Assembly: GCF_033118175.1 (NCBI RefSeq)
Contig: NC_083701.1
Location: 7,831,501 to 7,895,500, forward strand
DNA: 64,000 nt
From: Dama dama
Lineage: Eukaryota; Chordata; Mammalia; Artiodactyla; Cervidae
Direction of reading: 5' to 3'
The position numbers and the translations under genes were made by a program. Below are positions 1-9,979 of this stretch, in pieces (positions within the stretch are counted from its first letter, which is position 1; each line of letters begins with the position of its first letter). The notes under the pieces were generated by a model. It was given only the letters and a program-made list of their open reading frames with translations. It had not been told where the DNA came from and did no database searches.

Positions 1-742
1 CTCCAGCTCAAGGTGTGGAGGAAGATACAAGCTAGGCTAAACCAATCAGAATATCCCTTCCCCACTGGAAACAAGCATTTGACTTAAATCCAATTTGACT
101 CTGGGCTTCCTTTATAGCTCAGTTGGTAAAAAATCCACTGGCAATGCAAGAGACTCTGGTTCGATTCCTGGGTAGGGAAGATCCTCTGGAGAAGGGCTAG
201 GCTACCCACTCCAGTATTCTTGGGCTTCCCTTGTGGCTCAGCTGGTAAAGAATCTGCCTGCAATGTTACATCCCTGGGTTAGATCCCTGGGTTGAGAAGA
301 TCCCCTGAAGAACAGAAAGGCTACCCACTTCAGTATTAGAGAATTCCATGGACTGTATAGTCCATGGGGTCGCAAAGAGTTGGACACGACTGAGCGACTT
401 TCACTTTCACTTCTTTTACTTTCAATTTGACTCCGTGACTTTTCCTTGAAATTCTGGGAAATGACAATCTTGCTTTCCTGCTGGTTGTAAACAAGGAAGA
501 CTGGAAACCCTAAGATGTGGGGGCAGCCACTGGGGTCATGAGGAGAGTCAGCATAAGGGTGGAGTGGACACCATCAAAGGCAGGATGGAGAGACAGAGTG
601 AAACCAAGCACTTGGCAACATCACTGAGCTACTGAAGAGGCCTCTCTGACATAGCCCTCTCTCTGTGCTTTTCAGCTAAATAAAACACATTTCTAATCTG
701 AGTTGGATTTTTTCTTCATTACAACCAAAAATTCACTACACC
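1..742 (+). mobile_element. MLT1-like MaLR LTR, left end outside the window
   Basis: Old non-coding LTR fossil of the mammalian MaLR/ERVL class. Visible landmarks in family order are an accaatcaga block near 40, ctggttgtaaacaaggaag near 480, ggcagccact near 523, aaataaaac near 679 and gagttggattttt near 699. The last two are the typical 3' end of MLT1 LTRs. It is split by a Bov-tA SINE at 103-420. No internal retroviral coding sequence is visible here. The subfamily is not assigned. Confidence 0.65.
103..420 (+). mobile_element. Bov-tA SINE with tandem (dimeric) body
   Basis: Two consecutive SINE heads beginning gggcttcc are seen at 103 and 222. The first unit is cut after the 'ccagtattct' block and the second runs to the gagcgactttcactttcac tail. 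The tRNA-Glu-like B box (ggttcgattcc) is readable in the first unit. TSD copies of caatttgactc lie just before 103 and at about 423, so the dimer inserted as one piece into the MLT1-like LTR. Confidence 0.9.
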
Positions 743-743
743 T

Positions 744-960
744 GGGCTTCCCAGGTAGCCCTAGTGGTAAAGAAGCCATCTGCCAATGCAAGAGATGACA
801 GAGACATGGGCTTGATCCCTGGGTTGGGAAGATCCCCTGGACAAGGGCATGGCAACCCACTCCAGTATATCCTGGAGAATCCCATGGACCGAGGAGCCTG
901 GTGGGCTACGGTCCTTAAGGTCACAAAGAGTCGGGCATGACTGAAGCAACTTAGCCCACA
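744..960 (+). mobile_element. Bov-tA SINE
   Basis: Complete head-to-tail Bov-tA. It has the tRNA-like head gggcttcccaggt, a degenerate B box (gcttgatccc), the BovB-derived body (ctccagtat, gagaatccca) and a cttagccca end. The repeated word acaaccaaaaat at about 721 and 964 is the probable TSD. It lies at the 3' edge of the MLT1-like LTR. Confidence 0.9.
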
Positions 961-1220
961 TGTACAACCAAAAATGCTTCAGTTGATACACTCTCCAAGA
1001 GTTAAACATCTTAGGAGGCCCACTAGTGGGAAGGATTAGAGGGAAGGATCTACTAATCTAGGAATCTCCCCTCTAGGGAAGGATCCATTAGTGGTTTTAT
1101 ACTATGCAGGAAAACTCTAGTTGTAAGAAGCCACAAGCTTCTGGCAGAGCACACTCACAGTTCTCATTGAATAATGTATTCCTCTTTGTAACTGGGTGTT
1201 TTGGTATCTTGTTTGACATA

Positions 1221-1224
<4 letters not shown>

Positions 1225-1260
<36 letters not shown>
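1225..1260 (+). repeat. (TG)18 microsatellite
   Basis: Uninterrupted TG dinucleotide run of about 36 bp, probably length-polymorphic. Confidence 0.98.
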
Positions 1261-1261
<1 letters not shown>

Positions 1262-1262
<1 letters not shown>

Positions 1263-1860
1263 GTTCATGTCAGTCTATCACTGAAAATTTTCTCTGCTAT
1301 GCTCAGAAACCCTTTTAATTTAATTTTTAGTTTAAGAGCCTTCAAAGGCTGTTGCTGGAGTTAAATCTAAGAAGGACTGTCACCCATGAAGCCTGCTGAT
1401 GGGCAGCCACCTACCTTCCTCCTGGTACCACCACCACCAACCAAGCCCCTTCTGGACTGAACAACAAGAGGGATGGCATGGGCATGTGTGAAAAGACTCC
1501 TGGGATTCAAAACACAAGCTTTCCAACACAGGTATCCTAAGAGACTTCAAGAAAGGGAACGCCATTGAGCAACCTGGGCATCTATGGCTTAAACTCATGT
1601 TGGTGATACCTTCCAACCAACCCTGACATGGTTTATCATAAAGTATCCTCCCATTGACCACAGCATGATCACAGCAGATCCATACCTTGAAGGCAGGTGA
1701 TGATCTAAACCCACGTCAAAACGTGACCATGCCAGGCAGAAAAAAAGCAACAAGCTGATGCCAGGAGGGCCTGGACCTTGAGCAGAGACAAAACGAGGGG
1801 ATCCTAGGCCTTTTTCTCTACTGATTAAACTTTTATTTTTGATATGCAAGGATCTATACC
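1262..1860. other. Single-copy stretch, nothing recognised
   Basis: No SINE, LINE or coding signature was recognised. The reverse-strand frames here are under 100 codons before they run into the neighbouring BovB tail, and none resembles a known protein. Confidence 0.6.
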
Positions 1861-1861
1861 A

Positions 1862-2082
1862 GATGTGAAGAACTGACTCATTGGAAAAGACCCTGATGCT
1901 GGGAAAGATTGAAGGCAGGAGGAGAAGGGGACGACAGAGGATGAGATGGTTGGATAGCATTACCGACTCAATGGACATGAGTCTGAGTAGGCTCCGGGAG
2001 TTGGTGATGGACAGGGAAGCCTGGCATGCTGCAGTCCATGAGGTCGCAAAGAGTCGGACACGACTGAGCAACTGAACTGACT
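1862..2082 (+). mobile_element. BovB LINE 3' end, 5'-truncated
   Basis: Extreme 3' part of the BovB (RTE) LINE. The + frame reads EKTLMLGKIEGRRRRGRQRM and then a serine/arginine-rich tail ending KSRTRLSN, which is the conserved BovB ORF C-terminus. A 13-bp TSD gatctataccaga sits at 1851 and 2083, so this is a self-contained, severely 5'-truncated insertion of about 220 bp. Confidence 0.92.
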
Positions 2083-2099
2083 GATCTATACCAGAAAAA

Positions 2100-2200
2100 G
2101 AATTAGCCATTGCTTCATTCCACAAACATTTCTTGAGGACACACTTGCCAGGTGCAGTGCAGAGAAATAAACATGAATAAGCCTGGAATTTAGTCCATTC
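2100..2200 (-). mobile_element. L2 3'-end fossil
   Basis: The segment has the reverse complement of the L2 3' end: a 'ttcattccacaaacatttcttgagga' type block and a 'ccaggtgcagtgc' block. It is old and diverged. Confidence 0.55.
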
Positions 2201-2759
2201 CACTGTCCTCATAGCTCAGTGTTTCTGAATGTGTGAGACTTATCATGAGTGGATACACGTGATTTTAATTTTTTTTAGTTCTACAGAGAGAATTCTTGTT
2301 CATGCATAAGTAAGATATTAAATAACTGACTTCCATAGTGTGAAAGCCATTCTCTTTTCATTTTTTCCCCAACTCCTCTTATTACTTTGAGAATAAAGTC
2401 TAAGTGTGTTACCATATGTTGTTAACATCTAAAAGCTTTCCAATTTCCTTCTCTTCTAACAGAAAGAGAGAGGAGAGAAACAAAACAGAGACAGACAGGG
2501 AAAATTTAACACCATTCTTTTGTTATCCCTGGTTTTACTTTTTTTTTTTTTTTTTGTCTGGTTTTACTTTTTATGGTAACCTTTTTAAGTAACAATGGTT
2601 TTTAAAGAAAAATGACAAGTAAATAATAAGACAGCTGTCAAAATGTATGGTGAAATTGTGAAGGGGGGTATAAATGATGGAGTTTTAGAAAAAATAAGAA
2701 CATGGTATTGTGTTACTTTTTAACCAAAGTTTTCCATTTTTCTCTCCTTAAGATGCTTT
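2200..2759. other. AT-rich single-copy stretch
   Basis: No family was recognised. A T17 run lies at about 2539-2555, between two copies of ggttttactt, which look like a short local duplication around the homopolymer. Confidence 0.5.
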
Positions 2760-3108
2760 ACAATCTATGAGGATTCTACAGCCCTACTGCAGTGAACTCA
2801 AGAATCATCATGTGACTCCAGCCAATGAAATCTGGGCCAAGTAATACGTGTCATTCACAGGAAGAAACCTGAAGAGCCATTATGTCATTTGCCGTGTCTT
2901 CTTTCCCTCCGCTGTGGACAAGCACTGTCACCCCGAAGCCTGCATGTTTGTCTGTGTCTGGATTAAGGACGGCGTAGAGCAGAGCTGCAACGAAGCCATG
3001 CTGAGCACCAAGTATGAGTGAGAAGTAAGTGTTTGTTCTTGTAAGCCACTGAGTCTTGGGTGAGGCTTGTTAATGCAGCATGTCTTAGCCTATCCTGACT
3101 AATAAAAA
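2760..3108 (+). mobile_element. Ancient MLT-type LTR-like repeat
   Basis: The right end carries a gtaagccactgag block, a tgcagca block and tagcctatcctgactaata, the hallmark 3' terminus of a widespread mammalian LTR-like family. Upstream, ccagccaatgaaatctggg also fits. The family name is provisional. Confidence 0.55.
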
Positions 3109-3485
3109 AAAGGCCACAGAAGCATCTGACAGAGATGCAGCTGGCTCAGAAAAGTCTACCCCCACTCTTCAGGGGAAGAAAAACTCAAAATTTTGTCCCG
3201 AATGCTGGATGTCTCATGAAGACACATTGGTATTCCCAATGGGACACACTCAGGCATCTGTTGAGGAGCAGCACTGGTAGAAGGCATCCCCTTCTGATGA
3301 GCCTTCTGCCTAAGTAACATGAAATCAATTTTACTGGTAATGGGGGCCAGATAAATGGATGGTCTTGAAGTCTTTAGAATGGGAGAAAAATGGGAAATTA
3401 ATTACATACTTTAAACACACTGTATGCCAAAGGCAATGTGCCAGACACTTTATATCATTTCTCCCACTGGATCTTCGTTTGTTTA
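3109..3485. other. Single-copy stretch
   Basis: No repeat or gene was recognised. The longest + frame (3135-3317) is 60 codons and has no similarity I can name. Confidence 0.5.
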
Positions 3486-3602
3486 AAAAAAAAAAAAAAA
3501 AAAAACTTTTTAGTTTGTATTGGAGTATAGCCAATTAACAATGTTGTGATAATTTCAGGTGAGCAGCAAAAGGACTCAGCCTTACATATACATCTATACT
3601 GA
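3486..3602 (-). mobile_element. L1 3'-end fragment after an A-tract
   Basis: An A21 run is followed by the reverse complement of the artiodactyl L1 3' end (ttggagtatagccaatt, acaatgttgtgat, cttacatatacatctat). Only about 100 bp remain. Confidence 0.75.
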
Positions 3603-4075
3603 AGAGTGAATATTATATCCATTTTAAACATAAAAAACGGAGGCTCAGGCTTCCCTAGTGGCTCAGTGGTGAGGAATCCACCTGACAATGCAGGATAAAC
3701 GGGTTCACACTCTGGTCTGGGAAGATCGCACCGGCTGCAGAGCAACTAAGTCTGTGGGCCACAACTTTGGAGCCCGTGCCCTAGAGCCCAGGAGCCGCAA
3801 CGAATGAGCCTCTGTGTCGTGACTACGGAAGCCCGTGTGCCCTAGAGCTCGTGCTGCGCAAAAAGAGAGACCACCACGATGGGAAGCCTGCACACCGCAG
3901 TGAAGATAAGTCCCCGCTCACCGCAGCTGGAGAAAAGCTCGCCCAGGAACGAAGCCGCAGCGCAGCCAAAAATAAATAAATAGCATTATAGTAAAAAATG
4001 AAGGCTCTGCCACAGAGTCATCCAGCCAGTAACTGGCGCAGCTGGGACTTGAACCCAAAGCCTCTTGAGTTATAG
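3603..4075 (-). mobile_element. MIR SINE split by a CHR SINE
   Basis: Antisense MIR is readable on both sides of an insertion: an attttaaacataaaaaacgg part before it, and ccagccagtaactgg plus cttgaacccaaag after it. The two halves are colinear once 3647-3992 is removed. Confidence 0.75.
3647..3992 (+). mobile_element. CHR-type SINE, near full length
   Basis: tRNA-Glu-derived CHR SINE. The head is ggcttccctagtggctcag, the body is rich in 'agagcccgtg / gaagcc' blocks, and the tail is aaaataaataaat. TSD copies aaaaaacggaggctc (3632) and aaaaaatgaaggctc (3993) show insertion into an existing MIR. Confidence 0.93.
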
Positions 4076-4109
4076 TCCTTTTGTGGCTTCTCTATACAAC
4101 TGTGGCAAG

Positions 4110-4995
4110 ATAGGGCTGGAAGGACGCCACCAGCTACATGAATTTTCATCACATCCTATGTCAATACTTATTGGAAATGTGGAATATGAAGGCTTCAGTT
4201 AATGATATTAGATTCATCCCCACATTCATCATCTTTTCTGCGACTGCAACATCCAAATTGAATCTGGGATGGAGGTGGCAGAATTTATCAGGACTGAAAT
4301 AATTCAATGAATGCGGCAGCGGGATTTCTCAATAGTCTGCTGGCTGCATGTCACAGTGATTGGGGAGTATTCAACCACCCTTCTCAAGCTGGGAATTAAA
4401 GCTTTTTAACCATGATTATATGGCCTAACGTTCAGCTAAACCCAGTGAAACGACACTCAAATAGCTATTAATCATGAACAGTGCTCCCAGAAGCCCTCCC
4501 ACATTTTCTCCTTCCCTCCCCACCTCCTTCTGGGTTTCCCTGCCTCTCAGCCTCCATTCTTAACCTGGAAATGAGTATAGTCTTAAATCCACTCATTACT
4601 GAGGTAGCTAAAAGAAGCAGAGGAATAAAAAAGCAAAGGCACAGGAAGGGAAAGAAATGATGAGGGGAAAAGTGTGAGGGAAGAAAATGGAGAATAATTG
4701 ATCTCTTGCTGTCTGTTAGCTCCAGCCTCTCATAGAACTCTCAGAGCAACCTAGCGAGATCACCCCAACACCGCTACCAATCAGTAATGATCTTTCTGGG
4801 GCCGCTTTTCTAGGATAAGGAAGACATAAAAGACATTTAAGGAGTAACAAATTGATCTCTAGGCCCAGAATGGCCAAGAGAAAGTTGTGCTGAGTGGCTA
4901 ACTGTCAAGCATAATCTCCTTGAAGGCAAACCAGACTTTTCCAGTCCTCCTCTATAAACTTACTGCCTAGTACGTATGTTGTCTTTATAAAGAAT
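4110..4995. other. Single-copy stretch
   Basis: No element or exon was recognised in about 900 bp. A pyrimidine-rich patch lies near 4500-4550. Confidence 0.5.
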
Positions 4996-4998
4996 AAC

Positions 4999-5130
4999 TC
5001 TGTGTGTGCTAAGTCGCTTCAGTCGTGTCTGACTCTTTGCAACCCCCTGGAGTGTAGCCCACCAGGCTTCTCTCTCCATGGGATTTCCCAGGCAAGAATA
5101 CTGGAGTGGGTTGCCATTTTTCTCTCCAGT
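4999..5130 (-). mobile_element. Bov-tA SINE, head missing
   Basis: Starts with the gtgtgtgctaagtcgcttc tail and runs through gcaagaatactggag to the first part of the body. The tRNA-like head is absent. Confidence 0.88.
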
Positions 5131-5189
5131 AATTCTTCTACCTACGCTTAAATGCCAGTAATCTTCAGATTCAGTTAATCTGTTTAGTT

Positions 5190-5990
5190 GATTGATGTAA
5201 TTAGCATTCATTTAGTAAGCATTGAGTGTCTAGTGTATATCAGGCACTGTTGTAGGCATGAAAAATAGAGCAGTGTGCAAAGAAATAAGAAGAATCCCTG
5301 CCCTTCTAGAGCTTACGTTCCAGTGGGAGGAGACAGACATTAAACAAAATAATATGTAAAACGTATACTACTGTGTTGACCCAAAAATTGGTTTGCTTGT
5401 TTGCCTTTTGATGGAAAACTGAATGAACCTTTAGGCCAACGCAATATTTAAGGATGTGTGGGGTGTTATGGAGAAAAATAAAGTCGTGAAAGGAATTTCA
5501 GAATGTTGGAAGGAGGTGGGATGCAATTTTAAATTGAACACTCAGAGGCTTTACTGAAAATATGACAGCTGAACAATAACGTAAAGGATGTAAAAGAGGC
5601 AGTCATGAGAAAATCTGAAGCAACAGCACTTTAGGCAAAGGGAACAGGATGTGCGTGGGTCCTGAGGTCTGAGTGTGCCTGTGGGTTCAAGGAACAGCAG
5701 GAGGTCAGTGTGGACTAAGAGGGGTTAATGAGAGAAAAGGTGCAGTAAGAAGAGACTGGGCCCAAAGAGCGACAAAAAGGACAGATCATGTTGGCCCGTA
5801 GAATATCTCAGCTTTTACTCTGAGAGAGTTAGGAAGCAACTGATGAGTTTTACACAGAAAAAGTGGTATTTCTGGTTAAAATAAACTGAACTAAAAATAG
5901 ACTATAGGAGAGGACAGGTGGAGTCAGGGGTACAAGCCAAGGGCTATTGTATTAATCCAGGCAAGTTGCCTGGGAGATTTGGAATCTAGC
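5190..5990 (-). mobile_element. Ancient L2-like interspersed repeat
   Basis: The left part (5195-5350) resembles 'atcaggcactgtt ... tagagcttacgttcc ... gacagacattaaac', the usual old LINE-related block. The right part (5450-5990) continues with gcaaagggaacaggatg, aggaacagcaggaggtcag and cagatcatgttggcc. Together these match a widespread mammalian non-coding repeat that I remember but cannot name with certainty. A small mariner-derived piece interrupts it at 5375-5441. Confidence 0.6.
5375..5441. mobile_element. Mini-mariner (MAR1-like) remnant
   Basis: Imperfect inverted termini gttgacccaaaaattgg and aacctttaggccaac enclose about 67 bp. This resembles the internally deleted mariner copies common in ruminants. 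No transposase sequence remains. Confidence 0.6.
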
Positions 5991-5999
5991 TACACTGTT

Positions 6000-6300
6000 G
6001 CCATGTTTTGGGATTTATTTCTTCTTCATCATCTACAGTGACCCTCTCACAATTCGGGCCCTGATCCCCACTAGCCTTTTTATTTCAATAGCTTCTTTTG
6101 GGGCAGGACGAGGGGGAGTTAAAGAAAGTTTAAAAAACAGCATTACCAACAATTGCTTAATACAACTCCACTGAACATGGAAAATTCATCAAGGAAGACA
6201 ATATACTCAATCATAAACTGATTTTCAGTAAATTTTAAAGGATTATAAACAAACACATATATGCTTTAACTACAACTACAGCAAATTTAAAGACTTCCTC
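6000..6300. other. AT-rich single-copy stretch
   Basis: No family was recognised. A polypurine patch (gggcaggacgagggggag) lies near 6101. Confidence 0.45.
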
Positions 6301-6307
6301 ACATCAG

Positions 6308-6488
6308 TAAACAATCTGCTTGCCAATTCAGGAGATGCAGTTTCAATCCCTGGGTCGGGAAGATCCCCTGGAGGAGGAAATGGCAACTCACTCCAGTATT
6401 CTTATCTGGAAAATCCCAAGGACGGAGGAGCCTGTCTGGGTACAGTCTGTGGGGTCACAAAGAGCCAGACATGACTGAGCACGCACAC
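6308..6488 (+). mobile_element. Bov-tA SINE, diverged head
   Basis: Head remnant at agtaaacaatctgcttgcc, B box tttcaatccctg, then the body to gactgagcacgcacacac. It is more diverged than its neighbours. Confidence 0.9.
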
Positions 6489-6559
6489 ACATCCAACATT
6501 AAATTTAAAATCTATAGTAATAAGATATTATTATTACCAGCTTTAACTGGGCTCTGTCT

Positions 6560-6905
6560 CTAGTCCAGTCCCCTGAGCTAGTCAGGATAGGAGAGGCTCC
6601 GCTGCAACAAGGGATAAGCCCTGGAAAGTGAGTGACTTGGTGCAGTAAATAAGTGTTCTCACTTGAACCATCCTCTGACACAAGTCAAGCTGACTTCTTC
6701 TACCTTTTGTCTGCACCCTCTGAAACATGTGGCTTCCATGCTCTTCATAGCAGAGGAAGATATGGAGGATTTTAGAACTGTAAGCCTTAGAAGTATCTTA
6801 CAAATCTCTGCCCATATCCATTTGGCCAGAACCCCATTCTGTGGCACTGCCCTAATTTCACAGAAGGCTAGGAAAAGTAGAGCAGTTCATGAATATTTGA
6901 TATGC
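6560..6905 (-). mobile_element. Ancient MLT-type LTR-like repeat
   Basis: The left end gctagtcaggataggagagg is the reverse complement of the terminus seen at 3085-3105. The right end (ggccagaacccca ... ggctaggaaaagtag) matches the upstream half of the same family. It is an opposite-orientation relative of the 2760-3108 and 29170-29480 copies. Confidence 0.5.
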
Positions 6906-7467
6906 ACAGCATTCTCTGCCACACATCCTCCCATCCTTCTGCTCTTTCTAAAACATAAATATCACATGTCCCTCTCTTCTTCATAACCCCACCCCATCAC
7001 AGTTGTCTGATACAATCAGTAGCTCTTCCATTAGATTTCCCTCCTTTTTCCAATAGCCTTTTGGGGAGGAGGCTTTGTTTCTCTACACTAAGGAATTTAA
7101 AATTCAGTAATCTTTCCAGTACTCTTACTCTTTTCCCTTGTAAACAAACATTCTTGCCTTGCTTATCTCTATCCTCTCTCCTTCAGCCCATACAATCATT
7201 ACCAAATAATAAATATTTTTAATGTGTTTAGTGAACCTTTTAAAAAAATTAATTCTCAGATATTGCCGAGGAATTTGTGTTTTAAAAGATATAGATGGTG
7301 GTTTTTCACCACATTTTTGAAGCACAATATAAGCCAACCATTAATACCTACTTTAAAGAAGAAGAAATCAAGACTCAGAAAACCCATATGGAGAGTAGTG
7401 CCAAAGTCTAGGTTCAAACACAGACTTGTCTGTCTCAAAAACTGGTGTTTCTTTAAATAAATTGAGA
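6906..7467. other. Single-copy stretch
   Basis: Nothing coding or repetitive was recognised. Overlapping frames of 70-88 codons on both strands at 7125-7522 look like chance. Confidence 0.5.
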
Positions 7468-7660
7468 ACACTTCCCTGGAAGTCCAGTGGTTGAGATTCC
7501 ACACCTCCAATGTAGGGGGCACAGGTTCAATCCCTGGTCAGAGAATTAAGATTTCACAAGCCACTTGGTGGGACCAAAATAAATAAATAAATACAGTGCA
7601 CAAGAAATAGATAAATGAATATAGACCATACATTTAAATAAATAAATAAATTCAATAATG
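7468..7660 (+). mobile_element. CHR-type SINE, short body, A-rich tail
   Basis: Head acttccctggaagtccagtgg, B box ggttcaatccct, short body, then repeated (aaat)n blocks at 7579-7594 and 7637-7652. Confidence 0.85.
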
Positions 7661-7714
7661 ATATTATAACCTTCTATGGGAATATTGGATTTAAGGGAAA
7701 TTATAGGATTATGA

Positions 7715-7897
7715 AAGTCACTCAATCATGTCCGACTCTTTGCGACCCCATGGATTCAGTCCATGGAATTCTCCAGGCCAGAATACTGGAGTGGGTAGCC
7801 TTTCCCTTCTCCAGACAATCTTCCCAACCCAGGGATCGAACCCAGGTCTCCCATGTTGCAGGCGGATTCTTTACCAGCTGAACCACAAGGGAAGCCC
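7715..7897 (-). mobile_element. Bov-tA SINE, inverted and fused to BovB
   Basis: A complete antisense Bov-tA runs from the tail (aagtcactcaatcatg) to the tRNA-like head (accacaagggaagccc). Its tail end abuts the left TSD of the following BovB copy directly, with no TSD of its own. Its head abuts BovB sequence at 7898. See the finding on the chimera. Confidence 0.92.
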
Positions 7898-9232
7898 TTT
7901 TCATTCCAATCTCAAAGCAAGGCAATGCCAAAGAATGCTCAAACTACCGCACTATGACACAATTGCACTCATCTCACACGCTAGTAAAGTAATGCTCAAA
8001 ATTCTCCAAGCCAGGCTTCAACAGTATGTGAACTATGAACTTCAGATGTTCAAGCTGGATTTAGAAAAGGCAGAGGAACCAGAGATCAAGTTGCCAACAT
8101 CTGTTGGATCATCAAAAAAGCAAGAGAGTTCCAGAAAGCCATCTACTTCTGCTTTATTATCTATGCCAAAGCCTTTGACTGTGTGGATCGTGACAAACTG
8201 TGGAAAGTTCTGAAAGAGACGGGAATACCAGACCACCTGACCTGCCTCTTGAGAAACCTGTAGGCAGGTCAGGAAGCAACAGTTAGAACTGGACATGGAA
8301 CAACAGACTGGTTCTGAATAGGGAAAGGAGTACATCAAGTCTATATATTGTCACCCTGCTTATTTAACTTACATGCAGAATACATCATGAGACATGCTGG
8401 ACTGGATGAAGCACAAGCTGGAATCAAGATTGCCGGGAGAAATATCAATAACCTCAGAGATGACACCACCCTTATGGGAGAAAGTGAAGAGGAACTAAAG
8501 AGACTCTTGGTGAAAGTGAAAGAGGAGAGTGAAAAAGTTGGCTTAAAACTAAACATTCAGAAAACTAAGATTATAGCATCCGGTTCCATCACTTCATGGC
8601 AAATAGATGGGGAAACAGTGGAAACAGTGGCTAACTTTATTTTTTTGGGCTCCAAAGTCACTGCAGATGGTGATTGCAGCCATGAAATTAAAAGATGCTT
8701 GCTCCTTGGAAGGAAAGTTATGACCAACCTAGACAACATATTAAAAAGCAGAGACATTACTTTGTCAACAAAGATCCATCTACTCAAGGCTATGGTTTTT
8801 CCAGTGGTCATGTATAGATGTGAGAGTTGGATTATAAAGAAAGCTGAGTGCCGAAGAATTGATGCTTTTGAACTGTGGTGTTGGGGAAGACTCTTGAGAG
8901 TCCCTTGGACTGCTGGGAGATCCAACCAGTCCATCCTAAAGGAAATAAGTCCTGAATATTCATTGGAAGGACTGATGCTGAAGCTGAAACTCCAATACTT
9001 TGGCCACCTGATGCCAAGAACTGACTCATTAGAAAAGACCCTGATGCTGGGAAAGATTGAAGGCAGGAGGAGAAGGGGATGCCAGAGGATGAGATGGTTA
9101 GATGGTGTCACTGACTCGATGAACATCAGTTTGAGTAAACTCCAGGAGTTGATGATGGACTGGGAGGCCTAGTGTGCTGTAGTCCATGGGGTCGCAAAAA
9201 GTCAGACAGGCCTGAGTGACTGAACTTAACTG
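7898..9232 (+). mobile_element. BovB (RTE-class) LINE, 5'-truncated, 1.3 kb
   Basis: Reverse-transcriptase core through the 3' end of BovB. The first part carries RT blocks ISHASKVMLKILQARLQQYV (7968 onward) and the motif A region. The later part is the longest open segment (8348-9172). TSD ataggattatga at 7703 and 9233 encloses this fragment together with the inverted Bov-tA. Frameshifts separate the 5' RT blocks from the 3' frame, so it cannot encode an intact protein. Confidence 0.95.
8348..9172 (+). pseudogene. BovB reverse-transcriptase ORF remnant (274 codons)
   Basis: This is the longest open frame in the window. It holds the C-terminal half of the BovB ORF: the end of the RT fingers/palm (SPCLFNLHAEYIM, residues 2-14), the motif C region (residues 36-44), the thumb-like segment (VGLKLNIQKTKI) and the basic C-terminal tail. 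Motif C reads NLRDDTTLMG, where the family has YADD. A six-base in-frame loss removes the Tyr-Ala pair and leaves two Asp at residues 38-39. Upstream, in another frame, motif A reads FIIYAKAFD, so the expected catalytic Asp after FI is an Ile. Motif A and motif C are thus both damaged, and the copy is dead. The methionine start is a convenience, since the true ORF began far upstream. Confidence 0.93.
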
Positions 9233-9244
9233 ATAGGATTATGA

Positions 9245-9486
9245 TGGCCTTTGAGTTAATCCATTCTCCTTTACATGCCTCCTCAGCCTATGGTGGCTTC
9301 TATCAGTTCCAAAAATCCCAACCCTTGCTCATGTCCCAGTGACATATTGGGAGCAGCTATCATACAGTAAAGAGAGGAGCTGAACAACTCTCCATTGACT
9401 ACAAGTTCAGTCGAGAGAAATATTTTTACTCTGAAGGTTTCAGATGTAATACCTATGTCAAGGGTCATTTTTTAACTATTTGTTTA
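9245..9486. other. Short single-copy gap
   Basis: No element was recognised. Confidence 0.4.
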
Positions 9487-9575
9487 TGTATCTATCTTAC
9501 CTAGTAGACTGTGAGCTCTTCCATGGCAAGAGTCAAGTCTTATTCATTGCTTCATCCATGGCATAATTGTATTTG
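9487..9575 (+). mobile_element. L2 3'-end fossil
   Basis: The block tagactgtgagctcttcc ... agagtcaagtcttatt is the standard L2 3' region. Confidence 0.65.
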
Positions 9576-9763
9576 AAATGAGTCTGTTCCTTCTCATAAA
9601 GGGTCTATGGCAAAAAGAATGGAAAAGAGCTATTGATCCAAGAATTGCCAAGACCAATCTGAGATTCTGACCCTTGAGATAGAACTCATAATCTATGTCT
9701 TCCTTCAACACTATGCCAAACACAATGTCAGGCTTGAAGGTGAAAAATAAACCACATCCTTGA

Positions 9764-9975
9764 GGCTTCCCTGGTAGCTCAGATAGTAAAGAATTCATCT
9801 GCAATGCAGGACACCTTCATCCCTGGGTCATAAAGATCCCCTGGAGAAGGGAATAGAAACCCACTCCAGTATTCTTGCCTGGAGAATCCCATGGAAAGAG
9901 GAGCCTGGTGGGCTACAGTCCGTGGGGTCACAAAGAGTTGGACACAGTTGAGTGACTAACACTTTCACTTTCTGT
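9764..9975 (+). mobile_element. Bov-tA SINE
   Basis: Head ggcttccctggtagctcag, body, and a gtgactaacactttcacttt tail. The B-box region is eroded (accttcatccctgg). Confidence 0.93.
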
Positions 9976-9979
9976 TCTC

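Noticed and set aside
1595..2212. 205-codon antisense frame
   Set aside because: Most of it is the reverse complement of the BovB 3' end, so it is a shadow of the + strand element.
7728..8213. 161-codon frame
   Set aside because: It starts in the inverted Bov-tA and crosses into out-of-frame BovB reverse-transcriptase sequence. It is a chimera of two repeats, not a gene.
8557..9126. 189-codon antisense frame
   Set aside because: Complement of the BovB ORF remnant.
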